Program-made: the position numbers and the translations under genes | Shown: positions 24,197 through 31,412 of the stretch, piece after piece | Layout of the letters: each line of letters begins with the position of its first letter | Numbering within the stretch: position 1 is the stretch's first letter | Assembly: GCA_018268595.1 (NCBI GenBank) | Contig: JAFDWH010000021.1 | Coordinates: 186,001 to 250,000, forward strand | Length of the DNA: 64,000 nt | Reading direction: 5' to 3' | Origin: Actinomycetota bacterium | GTDB lineage: Bacteria; Actinomycetota; Thermoleophilia; Solirubrobacterales; Solirubrobacteraceae | The notes under the pieces: generated by a model | What the model saw: only the letters and a program-made list of their open reading frames with translations | Databases searched by the model: none | Told to the model about the DNA's origin: nothing

Positions 24197-24445
24197 TCAG
24201 CGCTCCTTCGGCGACGTCGGGGCGGTGCGCTTGTCCTTGCGCATCATGCTGAGGATCCTGGCGAGCAGGGTCCCGGTCGGATCGCTGCGCGCGCGGCGGC
24301 CTGACGGTCGGCTCGTGCCGCGCGTGGCCGGCGCCACCGTGACGCGTCGGTGCGTGGGCACGGTGTCGTCGTGCACGGTCACGGGCTCGGGGATGACGCC
24401 GGGGATCGGCGAGCGAGCCGGATTGGTTGTGGGCTGGGTCTGCAT
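24197..24445 (-). CDS. Hypothetical disordered protein (82 aa)
   Basis: MQTQPTTNPARSPIPGVIPEPVTV at the N-terminus, then basic Thr/Arg/Ser-rich sequence with one short hydrophobic patch (GTLLARILSMM) near the end. ATG 24443-24445 follows GGGAAGG, a good ribosome site, which is the main reason to accept it. Ends 4 bp before the zinc-ribbon gene. Not recognised. Confidence 0.45.
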   Translation of the reverse strand: MQTQPTTNPARSPIPGVIPEPVTVHDDTVPTHRRVTVAPATRGTSRPSGRRARSDPTGTLLARILSMMRKDKRTAPTSPKER

Positions 24446-24666
24446 GTCGAACGGCCTTCCCAAGCGCCAGATCGCCTTCGCGGCGTTTGGCTGCTCTGTG
24501 GTGGGACGGCGCTTCCGTCGCTGGGACGAAACTGTCCGTGAGGTCGCCGTTCGGCGTGTGGCCGGCGGTGCTCTGCGCGAAGTCGCTTCGCAGGAGCGGT
24601 GGAGTGGCCCTGTCCTGCCATCGTACTCGCATTCCGGTGGGGCACACAGTGCCTGCGGGCCGTGCG

Positions 24667-25677
24667 TCAGAGCGGACGGTCGGACTTGGCCCCGCGGTCG
24701 GTTCTGGGTCGGCGGGCGGACCAGATCCGGTCGGCGCTGGCCCATCCGAGGAAGCACAGGCCGCCGACCGTGCCGGTCGCGGTCAACAGCACGCCGGCGG
24801 CCGCGGCTGCCGCCACGCCGTTCCTGCCGAGGATGAGCACCGCCGCCGCGGCGCCGACGCTCGGACCGACCGGGAGCTGACTGAGCGTCACCACCGCGAT
24901 CAGGACGGCGATCGCATCGAAGAACGAGGCATCGACGCCGACCGCGTGCAACAGCACCCAGTTGCGGAAGATCTGCGCGAAGACGGCGAGCAGCACGAAC
25001 GCGATCACGCGGCTTCCGCCGTTCAGCTTGCGCAGCACCGTGAGGCCTCTCCACAACTCGCGACCGGTCGAGAGGGCGAGCTGCCGCAGGCCCGCGCTCG
25101 CGGCAGCGATCACGGCGAGCGCGACAAGCGGCAGCCACCACGGCAGCCCGAGCGGGGCGACGAGGGTGAACGACGTCAGCGCCGCCAACGTCGCCTCGAT
25201 CGCGAGGATCGGGAGCTCGGCTGCAACCAGCGTCGGGACCTGCGGGCTGACGAGCGGGGACGAGCGACGCAGCGCACCGACCCGCACGGCGATCGCCACC
25301 TGCCCGTTGAGCAGGGCCCCGAGCACCCCCATGCTCGAGGCGCGGTAGAGCGCGCGGCGTGGCACTGTCCCGCCCGCCGCCTCGATGCTCAGATGCCACG
25401 CCTCGCTGCGCCCCAGCAGCGCCACGACTTGCAGCAGCACCGCCACCGCGAGCACCCACACGGTCGCGTCGCCGAGCGCGGCCGCGAACTCGTGCCGGCG
25501 TCCGGCGAGCACGAACGCGAGGACCGCCGCCGTGGCGAGCGAGCCGACGACCGTGATCGGGACGCGCCGGCGACGACCGAAGCGCCGCATCCGGGCCGCC
25601 GACGCGACCAGCCGACCGCGGCGAGCTGTGCGCCGCGACGGGTCCGCGCCCTCGCTACGCGCGCCCGGCACGGTCAC
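24667..25677 (-). CDS. Flippase-like integral membrane protein (UPF0104 / LPG-synthase TM family)
   Basis: A 336-residue protein with a basic N-terminus (~45 residues) and about eight membrane helices. Segments such as VPITVVGSLATAAVLAFVLAG, ALLNGQVAIAVRVGALRRSS, AIEATLAALTSFTLVAPLGLP and LPVGPSVGAAAAVLILGRNGV match the membrane part of lysylphosphatidylglycerol synthases and the YbhN/UPF0104 group, which move or modify lipids. The soluble synthase domain is absent. The start could be later (MRRFGRRRR). No obvious partner gene. Confidence 0.7.
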   Translation of the reverse strand: MTVPGARSEGADPSRRTARRGRLVASAARMRRFGRRRRVPITVVGSLATAAVLAFVLAGRRHEFAAALGDATVWVLAVAVLLQVVALLGRSEAWHLSIEAAGGTVPRRALYRASSMGVLGALLNGQVAIAVRVGALRRSSPLVSPQVPTLVAAELPILAIEATLAALTSFTLVAPLGLPWWLPLVALAVIAAASAGLRQLALSTGRELWRGLTVLRKLNGGSRVIAFVLLAVFAQIFRNWVLLHAVGVDASFFDAIAVLIAVVTLSQLPVGPSVGAAAAVLILGRNGVAAAAAAGVLLTATGTVGGLCFLGWASADRIWSARRPRTDRGAKSDRPL

Positions 25678-25832
25678 TCCGGAGTCGCAGCGGCGCGTCC
25701 GACGGAGCCGACCTCTTCGAGGAGCGCTCGCTCGTGATGCGCATCACAGTCAGTACCTCGCATGCTCGTCGAGAGCGCGATTCGCACGCATCGTCCCTCG
25801 CGCGGTCAGGGCGCCAAGCGCTATGGTGATTG

Positions 25833-25931
25833 AAGGAGGGCACCCGCGACGGGGTGCGGTGGACCGCGATCGACCGCGCAGCGCCGCCTGACTTCCGAGC
25901 TTCGCTCACGTCCAGCGACTCGAGGAGCCCA
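25833..25931 (+). ncRNA. Candidate cis-regulatory leader RNA, copy B
   Basis: Nearly identical to copy A. Stem 1 is GUGCGGU (25854-25860) with ACCGCGC (25873-25879): relative to copy A a C-G pair becomes U-G and a G-U pair becomes G-C, so pairing is kept while the loop changes in sequence and length. Stem 2 pairs CUUCCGAG (25892-25899) with CUCGAGGAG (25919-25927), covering the ribosome site 4 nt before the GTG. A TATGGT box sits just upstream (25822-25827). Confidence 0.6.
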
Positions 25932-26339
25932 GTGTCCACATGTGTCCAGGCGTTGCTCGCATGCGAGTGCCACTCCGTCGCTATCGGCTACGAGCGGGTG
26001 AGCGCCGTCGGCGAGATAGACCTCGCAACCGGGGCGTGGCTGACCGACGCTCTGCAGGGAGCGCAGGCGCGCGCGCAGAGCGTCGTGCTCGACCTGAGCG
26101 CGGCGACGTTCATCGACGCGGGCGGCGTCCGCATCCTGCTCGCCGCCGACACGCATGCCCGCGCGGCATCCGGAACGTTCGCGATCGCCGATCCGACGTC
26201 GCCGGTGGAGCGAGTGCTCCAGCTCGTGGGAGCGGATCGCGTCCTCGCCATCCTGCGGCCCGGAATCCGCTCGCCCGAGCCCGCGACGCCGATCCGATCG
26301 ACGGCCGCTTCCGCCATCGCGCGAACGGCATGGCTGTGA
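25932..26339 (+). CDS. STAS-domain anti-sigma factor antagonist-like protein
   Basis: A 135-residue single STAS domain: VSAVGEIDLATGAWLTDALQGAQARAQSVVLDLSAATFIDAGGVRILLAADTHARAASGTFAIADP ... VLQLVGADRVLAIL. The loop LSAATFIDAGGV carries Asp instead of the usual phosphorylated Ser before (A/S)(G/T)G, so classical SpoIIAA-type phospho-regulation may not apply. GTG 25932 follows the GAGGAG that the shared leader can hide. A small membrane protein gene follows 37 bp later. Confidence 0.8.
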   Translation: MSTCVQALLACECHSVAIGYERVSAVGEIDLATGAWLTDALQGAQARAQSVVLDLSAATFIDAGGVRILLAADTHARAASGTFAIADPTSPVERVLQLVGADRVLAILRPGIRSPEPATPIRSTAASAIARTAWL

Positions 26340-26376
26340 CAAGGCGAGATCGGCTGCGTCCCGATGGGGGTAGACC

Positions 26377-26691
26377 ATGGATGTGAGCTCTCCAGCGTCC
26401 GGCTCCCATACCCCCGACGAGTCGCCTTCGGCGCCGCCCGAGCCGGCTCGCTCCACGCGCAACGCGCGAAGACAGCGACCCCAGGGCATGGTCCCCGGCC
26501 GCGAGCGTCGCCGCACCGGCATCGAGCGCGGCTTCATGCGGCTGATCGCCACGGGCGGGATCATCGGCGTCGCCGTGATCCTGGGCGCCGTGCTCGTAGG
26601 CCAGGACGTCGCGGGGTGGATCGTCGGCCTCGTCGTGGGACTCGTATCCGTGATCCTGGCCGCGCTGCTCTGGTCCTCGCGCCAGCTCTAG
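26377..26691 (+). CDS. Small membrane protein (104 aa)
   Basis: A disordered Ser/Pro/Arg-rich N-terminal half is followed by two closely spaced hydrophobic helices (FMRLIATGGIIGVAVILGAVLVG and VAGWIVGLVVGLVSVILAALLW) ending SSRQL. Start ATG 26377 behind GGGGGTAG. Could be co-transcribed with the STAS gene. It ends 41 bp before the second tRNA-Met relic. No family recognised. Confidence 0.6.
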   Translation: MDVSSPASGSHTPDESPSAPPEPARSTRNARRQRPQGMVPGRERRRTGIERGFMRLIATGGIIGVAVILGAVLVGQDVAGWIVGLVVGLVSVILAALLWSSRQL

Positions 26692-26731
26692 TCTGCGGCG
26701 AGCGAAGGGCAGCACTTGCGGGCGCTTCCTA

Positions 26732-26774
26732 TGCCGGAGACAGGACTCGAACCTGTGGCCTTCGGATTATGATT
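26732..26774 (-). repeat. Attachment site relic 2: 3' half of a different tRNA-Met
   Basis: Read on the minus strand: anticodon loop ATCATAA (CAT), a perfect T arm ACAGG-TTCGAGT-CCTGT and acceptor 3' strand CTCCGGC plus A. The same 43-bp extent as relic 3, but the T arm and variable region differ from the resident tRNA at 32.7 kb. It looks like a tRNA-Met half brought in from another genome. Confidence 0.75.
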
Positions 26775-26779
26775 GCCGG

Positions 26780-26902
26780 TAGGACTGGTCGAGTCGGGTG
26801 CGAATGCCTACAGTTGCTGAGGGTTGCGTCACGTTGCATCCCCTGCGAGCGGCCGAGTTGGAAATTCCTGCGAAATTCGGCTTGCGTCGAAGGCGTGGAC
26901 GT
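26780..26902 (+). repeat. Element end right of relic 2
   Basis: TAGGACTGGTC, then GTTGC repeats (26813, 26823, 26833; the last two 10 bp apart), then GGAAATTCC and GCGAAATTCGG from 26860, exactly 86 bp after the relic, the same distance as at relic 3. No gene between 26692 and 26903. Confidence 0.6.
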
Positions 26903-28333
26903 CTAAGCGGTTGACCCGGAACCCGGCGCGCGCTGAACGCCGAGCGTCCTCAGAAATGCAGCCGCATGGAGGAGGAGGGCAGCGTCGGTGCGCTCGATGC
27001 TCGCTCGAATCCCGTGCGCGATCACATTCCGCAGGTTCAGGCCAAGTGGATCGCTGGGAAGGTGGAAGAGGTAAGCGGGCCAGCCGGGCAACGGAAAGCT
27101 CGGTCGAAGCGCATGAAGCAGCTCACCGAGCGGTCGCACTCCGCCAGGCTTGCCGGCATAGGGCTCCCTGATGATTGGGCGACAAGTACGGGAGTGGGTG
27201 ATCTCTCATTTGCTGCTCGAATTGTTCCTCCACCGCGTCAGGCTCGCCACCGGGTGGGCCGTAGGCGCCAAAAGCTGCGAGGCTCTGCTGCCACACATCG
27301 AACTCCACGAATGCGCGATGGAACTGCTCGAGCTTCGCCCGGTCGATCTGGACGTCGGCGGAGATGGTCTTGAGGTCGAGGTCCTCTTCGGTGATCGCCT
27401 GGATCTCGACGCGGAGCTCTTTCGCGAGGTCGGCGAGGCCGTGAACTGCGCGCCAGGTCGAGCGCTTTTGTAAGGAACGTTGCTCGGAGAATGCCATCGG
27501 CATTGCGTGCCGTTTCGCGCCAGAGCTCGACTTGACGTACGCGCAGCCGAGCTCTCGCATCGGGGGCGGCCAGCGCAACCTGGAGCTCTACTGCCGACTC
27601 GACGTGGTGCGGATCGGCGCCGTAGACCGACTCGGCTTGCTCGACCAAGGCGAGCAGAGAGCTTGGGCGTTGAGATGGCCGCAGGTCTACGAGGGCTCGG
27701 AGAAGGGTGAACGAGATTCCAGGACGGTCGGGGCGCTCTGCGAGCTCGCCCGCGATTACGTCGAGCGTCCGCGCAACCACCACGCTCATCAGCTCGGCGT
27801 CGCTCAGTTCCTGCGAGAGCTCGAGGGCCCGAACGAGCCCCTCTGTCGCTTCCATGGGCTGCCAGTCGCCGTCTCGTGACAGTCCCACGAGTGCTTCGCA
27901 TGCCTGCCGTGCGGCTGAGTGCGGTTCCGGACCGAACCGTCGGGACCAGATGAGATCACCAAGCCGCGAGCGAAGGCGCGGGTCATCCGCCGCCTCGAAC
28001 GCATCAACCCAGACGGTCACATCTGCATCGGGCACGTCTTCGAGTCGTGGCGGCATGCGCCCTTCTGCGAACTCGAACATCGCGCCGAACGGTGATCCCT
28101 CGCGAGCCCGCCAGTCCACATCGGTCGGAGAAACGAGCATGTATGCGAACGCCCATACGAGTGCTCGATGCCGCTCCTCCTCCTTCTGGAATGAGGTCTC
28201 GGAATTGTCTGTGGATGTCGTACCAGGACGTTGCGTGCTCGAGTGCGAGTGTGAGGCGTCTCGCGACGTCTTCATCAAGGGGCACGTCCAACTCTCCTGC
28301 TCGCATCGTCGCGCTGGCGCGCCTGCATAGCAA
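26903..28333 (-). pseudogene. Ruined DUF4209-like gene with HEPN-type RNxxxH motif
   Basis: Pieces of one protein in three registers. Start side: MRAGELDVPLDEDVARRLTLALEHATSWYDIHRQFRD (from ~28303), then EEERHRALVWAFAYMLVSPTDVDW ... ATFLTKALDLA after a slip in the GGA run near 28187, then AVHGLADLAKELRVEIQAITEEDLD ... LPYLSPN after a shift near 27470, then after a break near 27175 GGVRPLGELLHALRPSFP ... LGLNLRNVIAHGIRASIERTDAALLLHAAAFL. The last piece has RNVIAH, a HEPN RNase motif, in the layout of DUF4209 C-termini. The large middle of that family is missing. Inference: a dead defence-like gene. The name is from memory of the layout. Confidence 0.5.
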
Positions 28334-28384
28334 CGAAAGCTAGAGCGCTGGCCGGATCTCCAGACGGCCCTTCCGTCGTTACGT

Positions 28385-28882
28385 CTAACCGAGTGAGCGC
28401 CTGATGTCGGAGATCTTCCGGTAGAGCCGGAGCGAATTCTCGGGCACATCGATGAAGCCCCACTTGCGGTAGAAAGCCGCCGCGCGCTCGTCGATCGCAT
28501 CGACGACGACGAGAGGTGCGGCGGCGGCGTCGCTGGCGACAACCGTGAGGCGCAGCGCCTCGGCGAGCAGGCGGCTTCCGAGCCGCCGACCTTGACGGCG
28601 GCGGTCGACCGCGAGGCGCGCGATGAGGATCGTCGGAATGGGATGGGCCGGCATGCCCCGCGCATAGCGCTTGGGCGCCTCGTCGCGACGGACGGAGCCT
28701 GTCGTCAGGCTCAGGTAGCCGACGACCTGCTCTCCGTCGAAGGCGAGATAGGTCCGGGCCAGGTCGGCGCGTTGGCTCGCGAGCGCGTGGCGGTGGAGCC
28801 AGCTCGTGAGGTGCTCGTTGCCACAGTCGAAGTTGGAGACGTCGTGCTCTGCGGTTAGCAGAGCGAGACGCAGGCTGCTCAC
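28385..28882 (-). CDS. GNAT acetyltransferase toxin (TacT-like)
   Basis: A 165-residue GNAT protein: RLALLTAEHDVSNFDCGNEHLTSWLHRHALASQRADLARTYLAF, the F.CG...L..WL..A motif of TacT/AtaT toxins that acetylate aminoacyl-tRNA, then the CoA site LAVDRRRQGRRLGSRLLAEAL (RRxGxG/A variant) and AAAFYRKWGFIDVP. Its ATG overlaps the antitoxin stop (ATGA). A DUF1778-type antitoxin upstream completes the module. Confidence 0.88.
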   Translation of the reverse strand: MSSLRLALLTAEHDVSNFDCGNEHLTSWLHRHALASQRADLARTYLAFDGEQVVGYLSLTTGSVRRDEAPKRYARGMPAHPIPTILIARLAVDRRRQGRRLGSRLLAEALRLTVVASDAAAAPLVVVDAIDERAAAFYRKWGFIDVPENSLRLYRKISDIRRSLG

Positions 28883-29154
28883 GCTGCAGGGATGCGCGGC
28901 AGACGGAACAGCTCGACCAGCTCGGGGACCGGCTCGCCAGGTGCGTCGAGCGCCTCGGCGAAGCGCGCGAACGTGGCCTTGCTCATCACGAGGTCGCGAC
29001 GTTCGTCGATCACCTCGCGGGCGCGGTCCTCGGCGGCGTCGAGCAGGAACCCGGTGACAGTCTGTCCTGCCAAGGCGGCCGCCTCGCGGATCATCGCGTC
29101 CTGCTCAGCGCTGACGCGCACGTCGATGCGACGGGGACGGGTGGTGGCAGCCAT
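28879..29154 (-). CDS. DUF1778 (TacA-like) antitoxin
   Basis: A 91-residue protein with a ribbon-helix-helix N-terminus (RRIDVRVSAEQDAMIREAAALAGQTVTGFLLDAAEDRAREVI) and a C-terminal neutralising arm with the RF..aLdaP pattern (FARFAEALDAPGEPVPELVELF). Typical of TacA, which both represses the operon and blocks the acetyltransferase. ATG 29152-29154 chosen; an upstream open frame crosses the operator. Stop overlaps the toxin start. Confidence 0.88.
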   Translation of the reverse strand: MAATTRPRRIDVRVSAEQDAMIREAAALAGQTVTGFLLDAAEDRAREVIDERRDLVMSKATFARFAEALDAPGEPVPELVELFRLPRIPAA

Positions 29155-29163
29155 GTCCGGACA

Positions 29164-29171
29164 GTGTACAC
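29164..29171. promoter_or_regulatory. Palindrome GTGTACAC upstream of tacA-like gene
   Basis: A perfect 8-bp palindrome 9 bp before the antitoxin start; a likely autorepression site given the ribbon-helix-helix product. Short, so could be chance. Confidence 0.4.
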
Positions 29172-29287
29172 ACAAGCGGCTATGCTTGGCTACACGCCGA
29201 GCCTGGTTGCGCCGACTCGCGCGGGTGCACATCCTGTGCTGCAAGCTGAGTGAAACGACTCCGGCACTTCGGGGGTTTCGGCCATAT

Positions 29288-29309
29288 GGGAAATTCCGAG
29301 GAAATCTCC
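29288..29309 (+). repeat. Arm-type repeat pair left of relic 3
   Basis: GGGAAATTCCGA followed by GGAAATCTCC. It begins 67 bp left of the tRNA 3' end at 29355, matching the 68-bp distance at the other two sites. Confidence 0.6.
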
Positions 29310-29354
29310 GGAAGAGCGACAGGACTCAGAAGGAGTCGAAATGCAGGAATGCGA

Positions 29355-29397
29355 TGCCGGAGGAGGGACTCGAACCCCCGACACGCGGATTATGATT
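29355..29397 (-). repeat. Attachment site relic 3: 3' half of tRNA-Met
   Basis: 43 bp identical to 32732-32774 of the tRNA-Met gene, from the discriminator base through the T arm to the anticodon loop, then diverging. No 5' half is present. Confidence 0.88.
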
Positions 29398-29415
29398 GCT
29401 GAGTCGGGGGCTTTC

Positions 29416-29500
29416 GTTGCGTGAGATTGCCTGATTTTGCTCGCAGCACGGGGTCCTTACAGAGGGTTGCCAGCGACGCGTTGGAAAACTTCTTGAAAAC
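29416..29500 (+). repeat. Element end right of relic 3
   Basis: GTTGCGTG, ATTGCCTG, TTTTGCTC at about 10-bp steps from 29416, then GGAAAACTTCTTGAAAAC at 29483-29500, 86 bp after the relic. The interval 29155-29557 has no gene. Confidence 0.6.
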
Positions 29501-29557
29501 TCTTCCGGGGCTGCTCGGCTATGGATCTCATCGGCGGTGGGAGCAGCTGCGGGTCCG

Positions 29558-30214
29558 TCAGGATCTGGCCGGCCTGGACGCGCGGACGTCGGCGGGGTCG
29601 TAGGGGCTCGGCGGCCAGCCCTCGGCGACGAGGTCGTGCTCGTCGCGTTCGTGGAGCGGGAGTTCGTTGGGGTCGATCGCGGCGCGACCCCAATAGGCAG
29701 CGAGCTTGACCTTGAGGTGGCGGCGTGCGGGCGCCTGGAGCTGCGCAACGCGGCGCGGCGGCTCGCGCAGCAGCTCGTCGGAGACGAGCGTGGGGCGGAA
29801 GAGGCAAGCGACGTGCGCGCCGTCCAGCATGTCGGCGAGCGGCGGGAGGTACATGTACGGCGTGAGCACGTCGCGGCTGCGCAGGAGACCGAGGCTTCTC
29901 TCGATCGCGCCGGTCTGCTTGACGACGAGCTCGAGCGGCACGACCGGCACGAGCGTGCGGAAGGGATGCGCGGCCGGGCGCTCGCCGTGCTGCTCGGTCA
30001 TGTCGCAGGTCGGCGTGATGAGCAGGCCGTAGCCGAACGCAATCTCGCCGAGGAAGTGCTTGCCCGACGCCGCGCCGTGCTCGGGGGTGTAGAGGACGGT
30101 CGGCTGCTCGCCGAACGGGATCGCCTCGAAGAGGTCGCCGGCGAAGAGCGCTCGCGCCCAGGGGCGCTGCCAGTACTCCTCGTCGTGTGGTCGGTGCTCT
30201 CCGGGTCCCATCAT
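29558..30214 (-). CDS. Hypothetical protein with TPTCDM motif
   Basis: A 218-residue soluble protein with no domain I can name. Notable stretch: GYGLLITPTCDMTEQHGERPAAHPFRTLVPVVPLELV, like the 'vvltpTCDi' motif of phage- and defence-associated hypothetical proteins. Residues ~95-150 (LLRSRDVLTPYMYLPPLADMLDGAHVACLFRPTLVS) look like a compact beta-rich core. It starts 53 bp after the BldC-like gene in the same direction, and probably shares its promoter. Cargo of the 29.4-32.7 kb element. Confidence 0.6.
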   Translation of the reverse strand: MMGPGEHRPHDEEYWQRPWARALFAGDLFEAIPFGEQPTVLYTPEHGAASGKHFLGEIAFGYGLLITPTCDMTEQHGERPAAHPFRTLVPVVPLELVVKQTGAIERSLGLLRSRDVLTPYMYLPPLADMLDGAHVACLFRPTLVSDELLREPPRRVAQLQAPARRHLKVKLAAYWGRAAIDPNELPLHERDEHDLVAEGWPPSPYDPADVRASRPARS

Positions 30215-30267
30215 GTACGAACGCCTGTTCGGGCACCGAAGCGTAGGCGGTGTACCGGCGCGAACGG

Positions 30268-30498
30268 TCAGTCGACGGAGCGCGCGCGAACAGGCGTCAC
30301 GTCGTCATCGGCCTGCAGCGGAGGGAAGCCGCTGAACATCTGCTCGCGCAGTTGCTCGATGTCCTCGGGGCGGAAGCGTCGGACCCCGCTCGGCAACCGC
30401 ACGGCATGCAACAGCCCGCGCTCCTCCCACCGCCGAACCGTGTTCTCGTGGACCCCGAGCGTCTGAGCTGCCTGTCGAACCTGCATCAGCTGCGCCAT
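30268..30498 (-). CDS. BldC/MerR-type DNA-binding protein, candidate excisionase
   Basis: A 76-residue winged helix-turn-helix protein: MQVRQAAQTLGVHENTVRRWEERGLLHAVRLPSGVRRFRPEDIEQL. This is the MerR/BldC/excisionase fold with the usual TVRRWE recognition helix and RRF wing. The ATG follows GAAAGGAGATCGTG. In small integrated elements such a protein is often the recombination directionality factor; a broken paralogue sits at 17148-17427 in the neighbouring element. A plain transcription factor is the alternative. Confidence 0.75.
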   Translation of the reverse strand: MAQLMQVRQAAQTLGVHENTVRRWEERGLLHAVRLPSGVRRFRPEDIEQLREQMFSGFPPLQADDDVTPVRARSVD

Positions 30499-30768
30499 CA
30501 CGATCTCCTTTCGAGGTCGAGAGTAGCAAGCTAGGGGAGATAGTGGAAGTGGTGGACTTGTGAGCGCACGCATACTGCCGATCATCCGATGCTAGGGCTC
30601 ATCGCACGAGTCGTCGCCTTTGGCGCATGGCCGTCTGGACCCGGACCGACAACGGCCGTGCCCAGCGGAACCTGGCGTACTCAATCCGCGCGAGAGTCCG
30701 GCGGCTTGCGGAGAACTTGCGGAGTCTTCGTGCCAGGTTCCATCCGCCCAGCTCGCAACGATACGTAA

Positions 30769-31350
30769 ATGCCAGCGTTCTCGGACGTGCCGGTAGGTCC
30801 GCTCGTCGTCTTCTGGAAGCACATTCCCGACAGACGCGGTCGGGTTGTCGTGAGCGAAGGCGATCTCGGCACGACAGCCTTCCTGAGCCGGTTGCTGGAG
30901 CGTATCCCGGGCGGAACTGCACATCAGGCGAGCGTCAAGGCGTCGCTCGGCCGCATTCGCGAGCCAGGCGCATCCGTCACGGTGACGCTTGGGCACGCTC
31001 ACAACGTCGGCATTGCGCGTCCGATGCTTCCCGGTGACGACAGGCTGACCGCCGAGCCGTTCATGCTCGCGCTGTTGGTAAGGCACGAGTTTCGAGGCGT
31101 ATGCCTGTTTCCAAGCGTTGCGGCCGCCGCCACCTTCGTGCGCGAACGGACGCGCAAGGGGCTCGAAGCTCCATGGGTTGGCTTCGCCGGTGAGATGGCC
31201 AGCAGCGCATCCAATGCGATGTTCCATCGGACCCAACTCGAGAACCTCGTGGACGCATCACTGCCCGAGTACCGCCACCTCCCGAGAGGCGACCCAACAA
31301 TCCCGCCGTTCGTACGCACGTGGCGGGCCACTGAGCGTCGCGCCTCGTAG
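30769..31350 (+). CDS. Hypothetical protein (193 aa)
   Basis: From ATG 30769: MPAFSDVPVGPLVVFWKHIPDRRGRVVVSEGDLGTTAFLSRLLERIP ... GFAGEMASSASNAMFHRTQLENLV. Soluble, no recognised motif. The forward frame has a more even amino-acid mix than the competing frames, which is the main support; there is no good ribosome site. Codon use is less GC-rich than native genes, as expected for island cargo. Between 30499 and 30768 there is nothing else. Confidence 0.45.
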   Translation: MPAFSDVPVGPLVVFWKHIPDRRGRVVVSEGDLGTTAFLSRLLERIPGGTAHQASVKASLGRIREPGASVTVTLGHAHNVGIARPMLPGDDRLTAEPFMLALLVRHEFRGVCLFPSVAAAATFVRERTRKGLEAPWVGFAGEMASSASNAMFHRTQLENLVDASLPEYRHLPRGDPTIPPFVRTWRATERRAS

Positions 31351-31412
31351 TGCTTGCGTCGTGTCGGCCAATGCCTGTTTGCTCGCCGACGTGCCCCCTA
31401 GAATCCTGAGCG

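Noticed and set aside
25833-25931. Known riboswitch class for the shared leader
   Set aside because: Compared by eye with GEMM-I/II, SAM, TPP, cobalamin, ydaO and fluoride patterns; none fits, so it is reported as unassigned.
27171-28330. Plus-strand frames over the DUF4209-like remnant
   Set aside because: The minus-strand pieces give coherent domain sequence; the plus frames do not.
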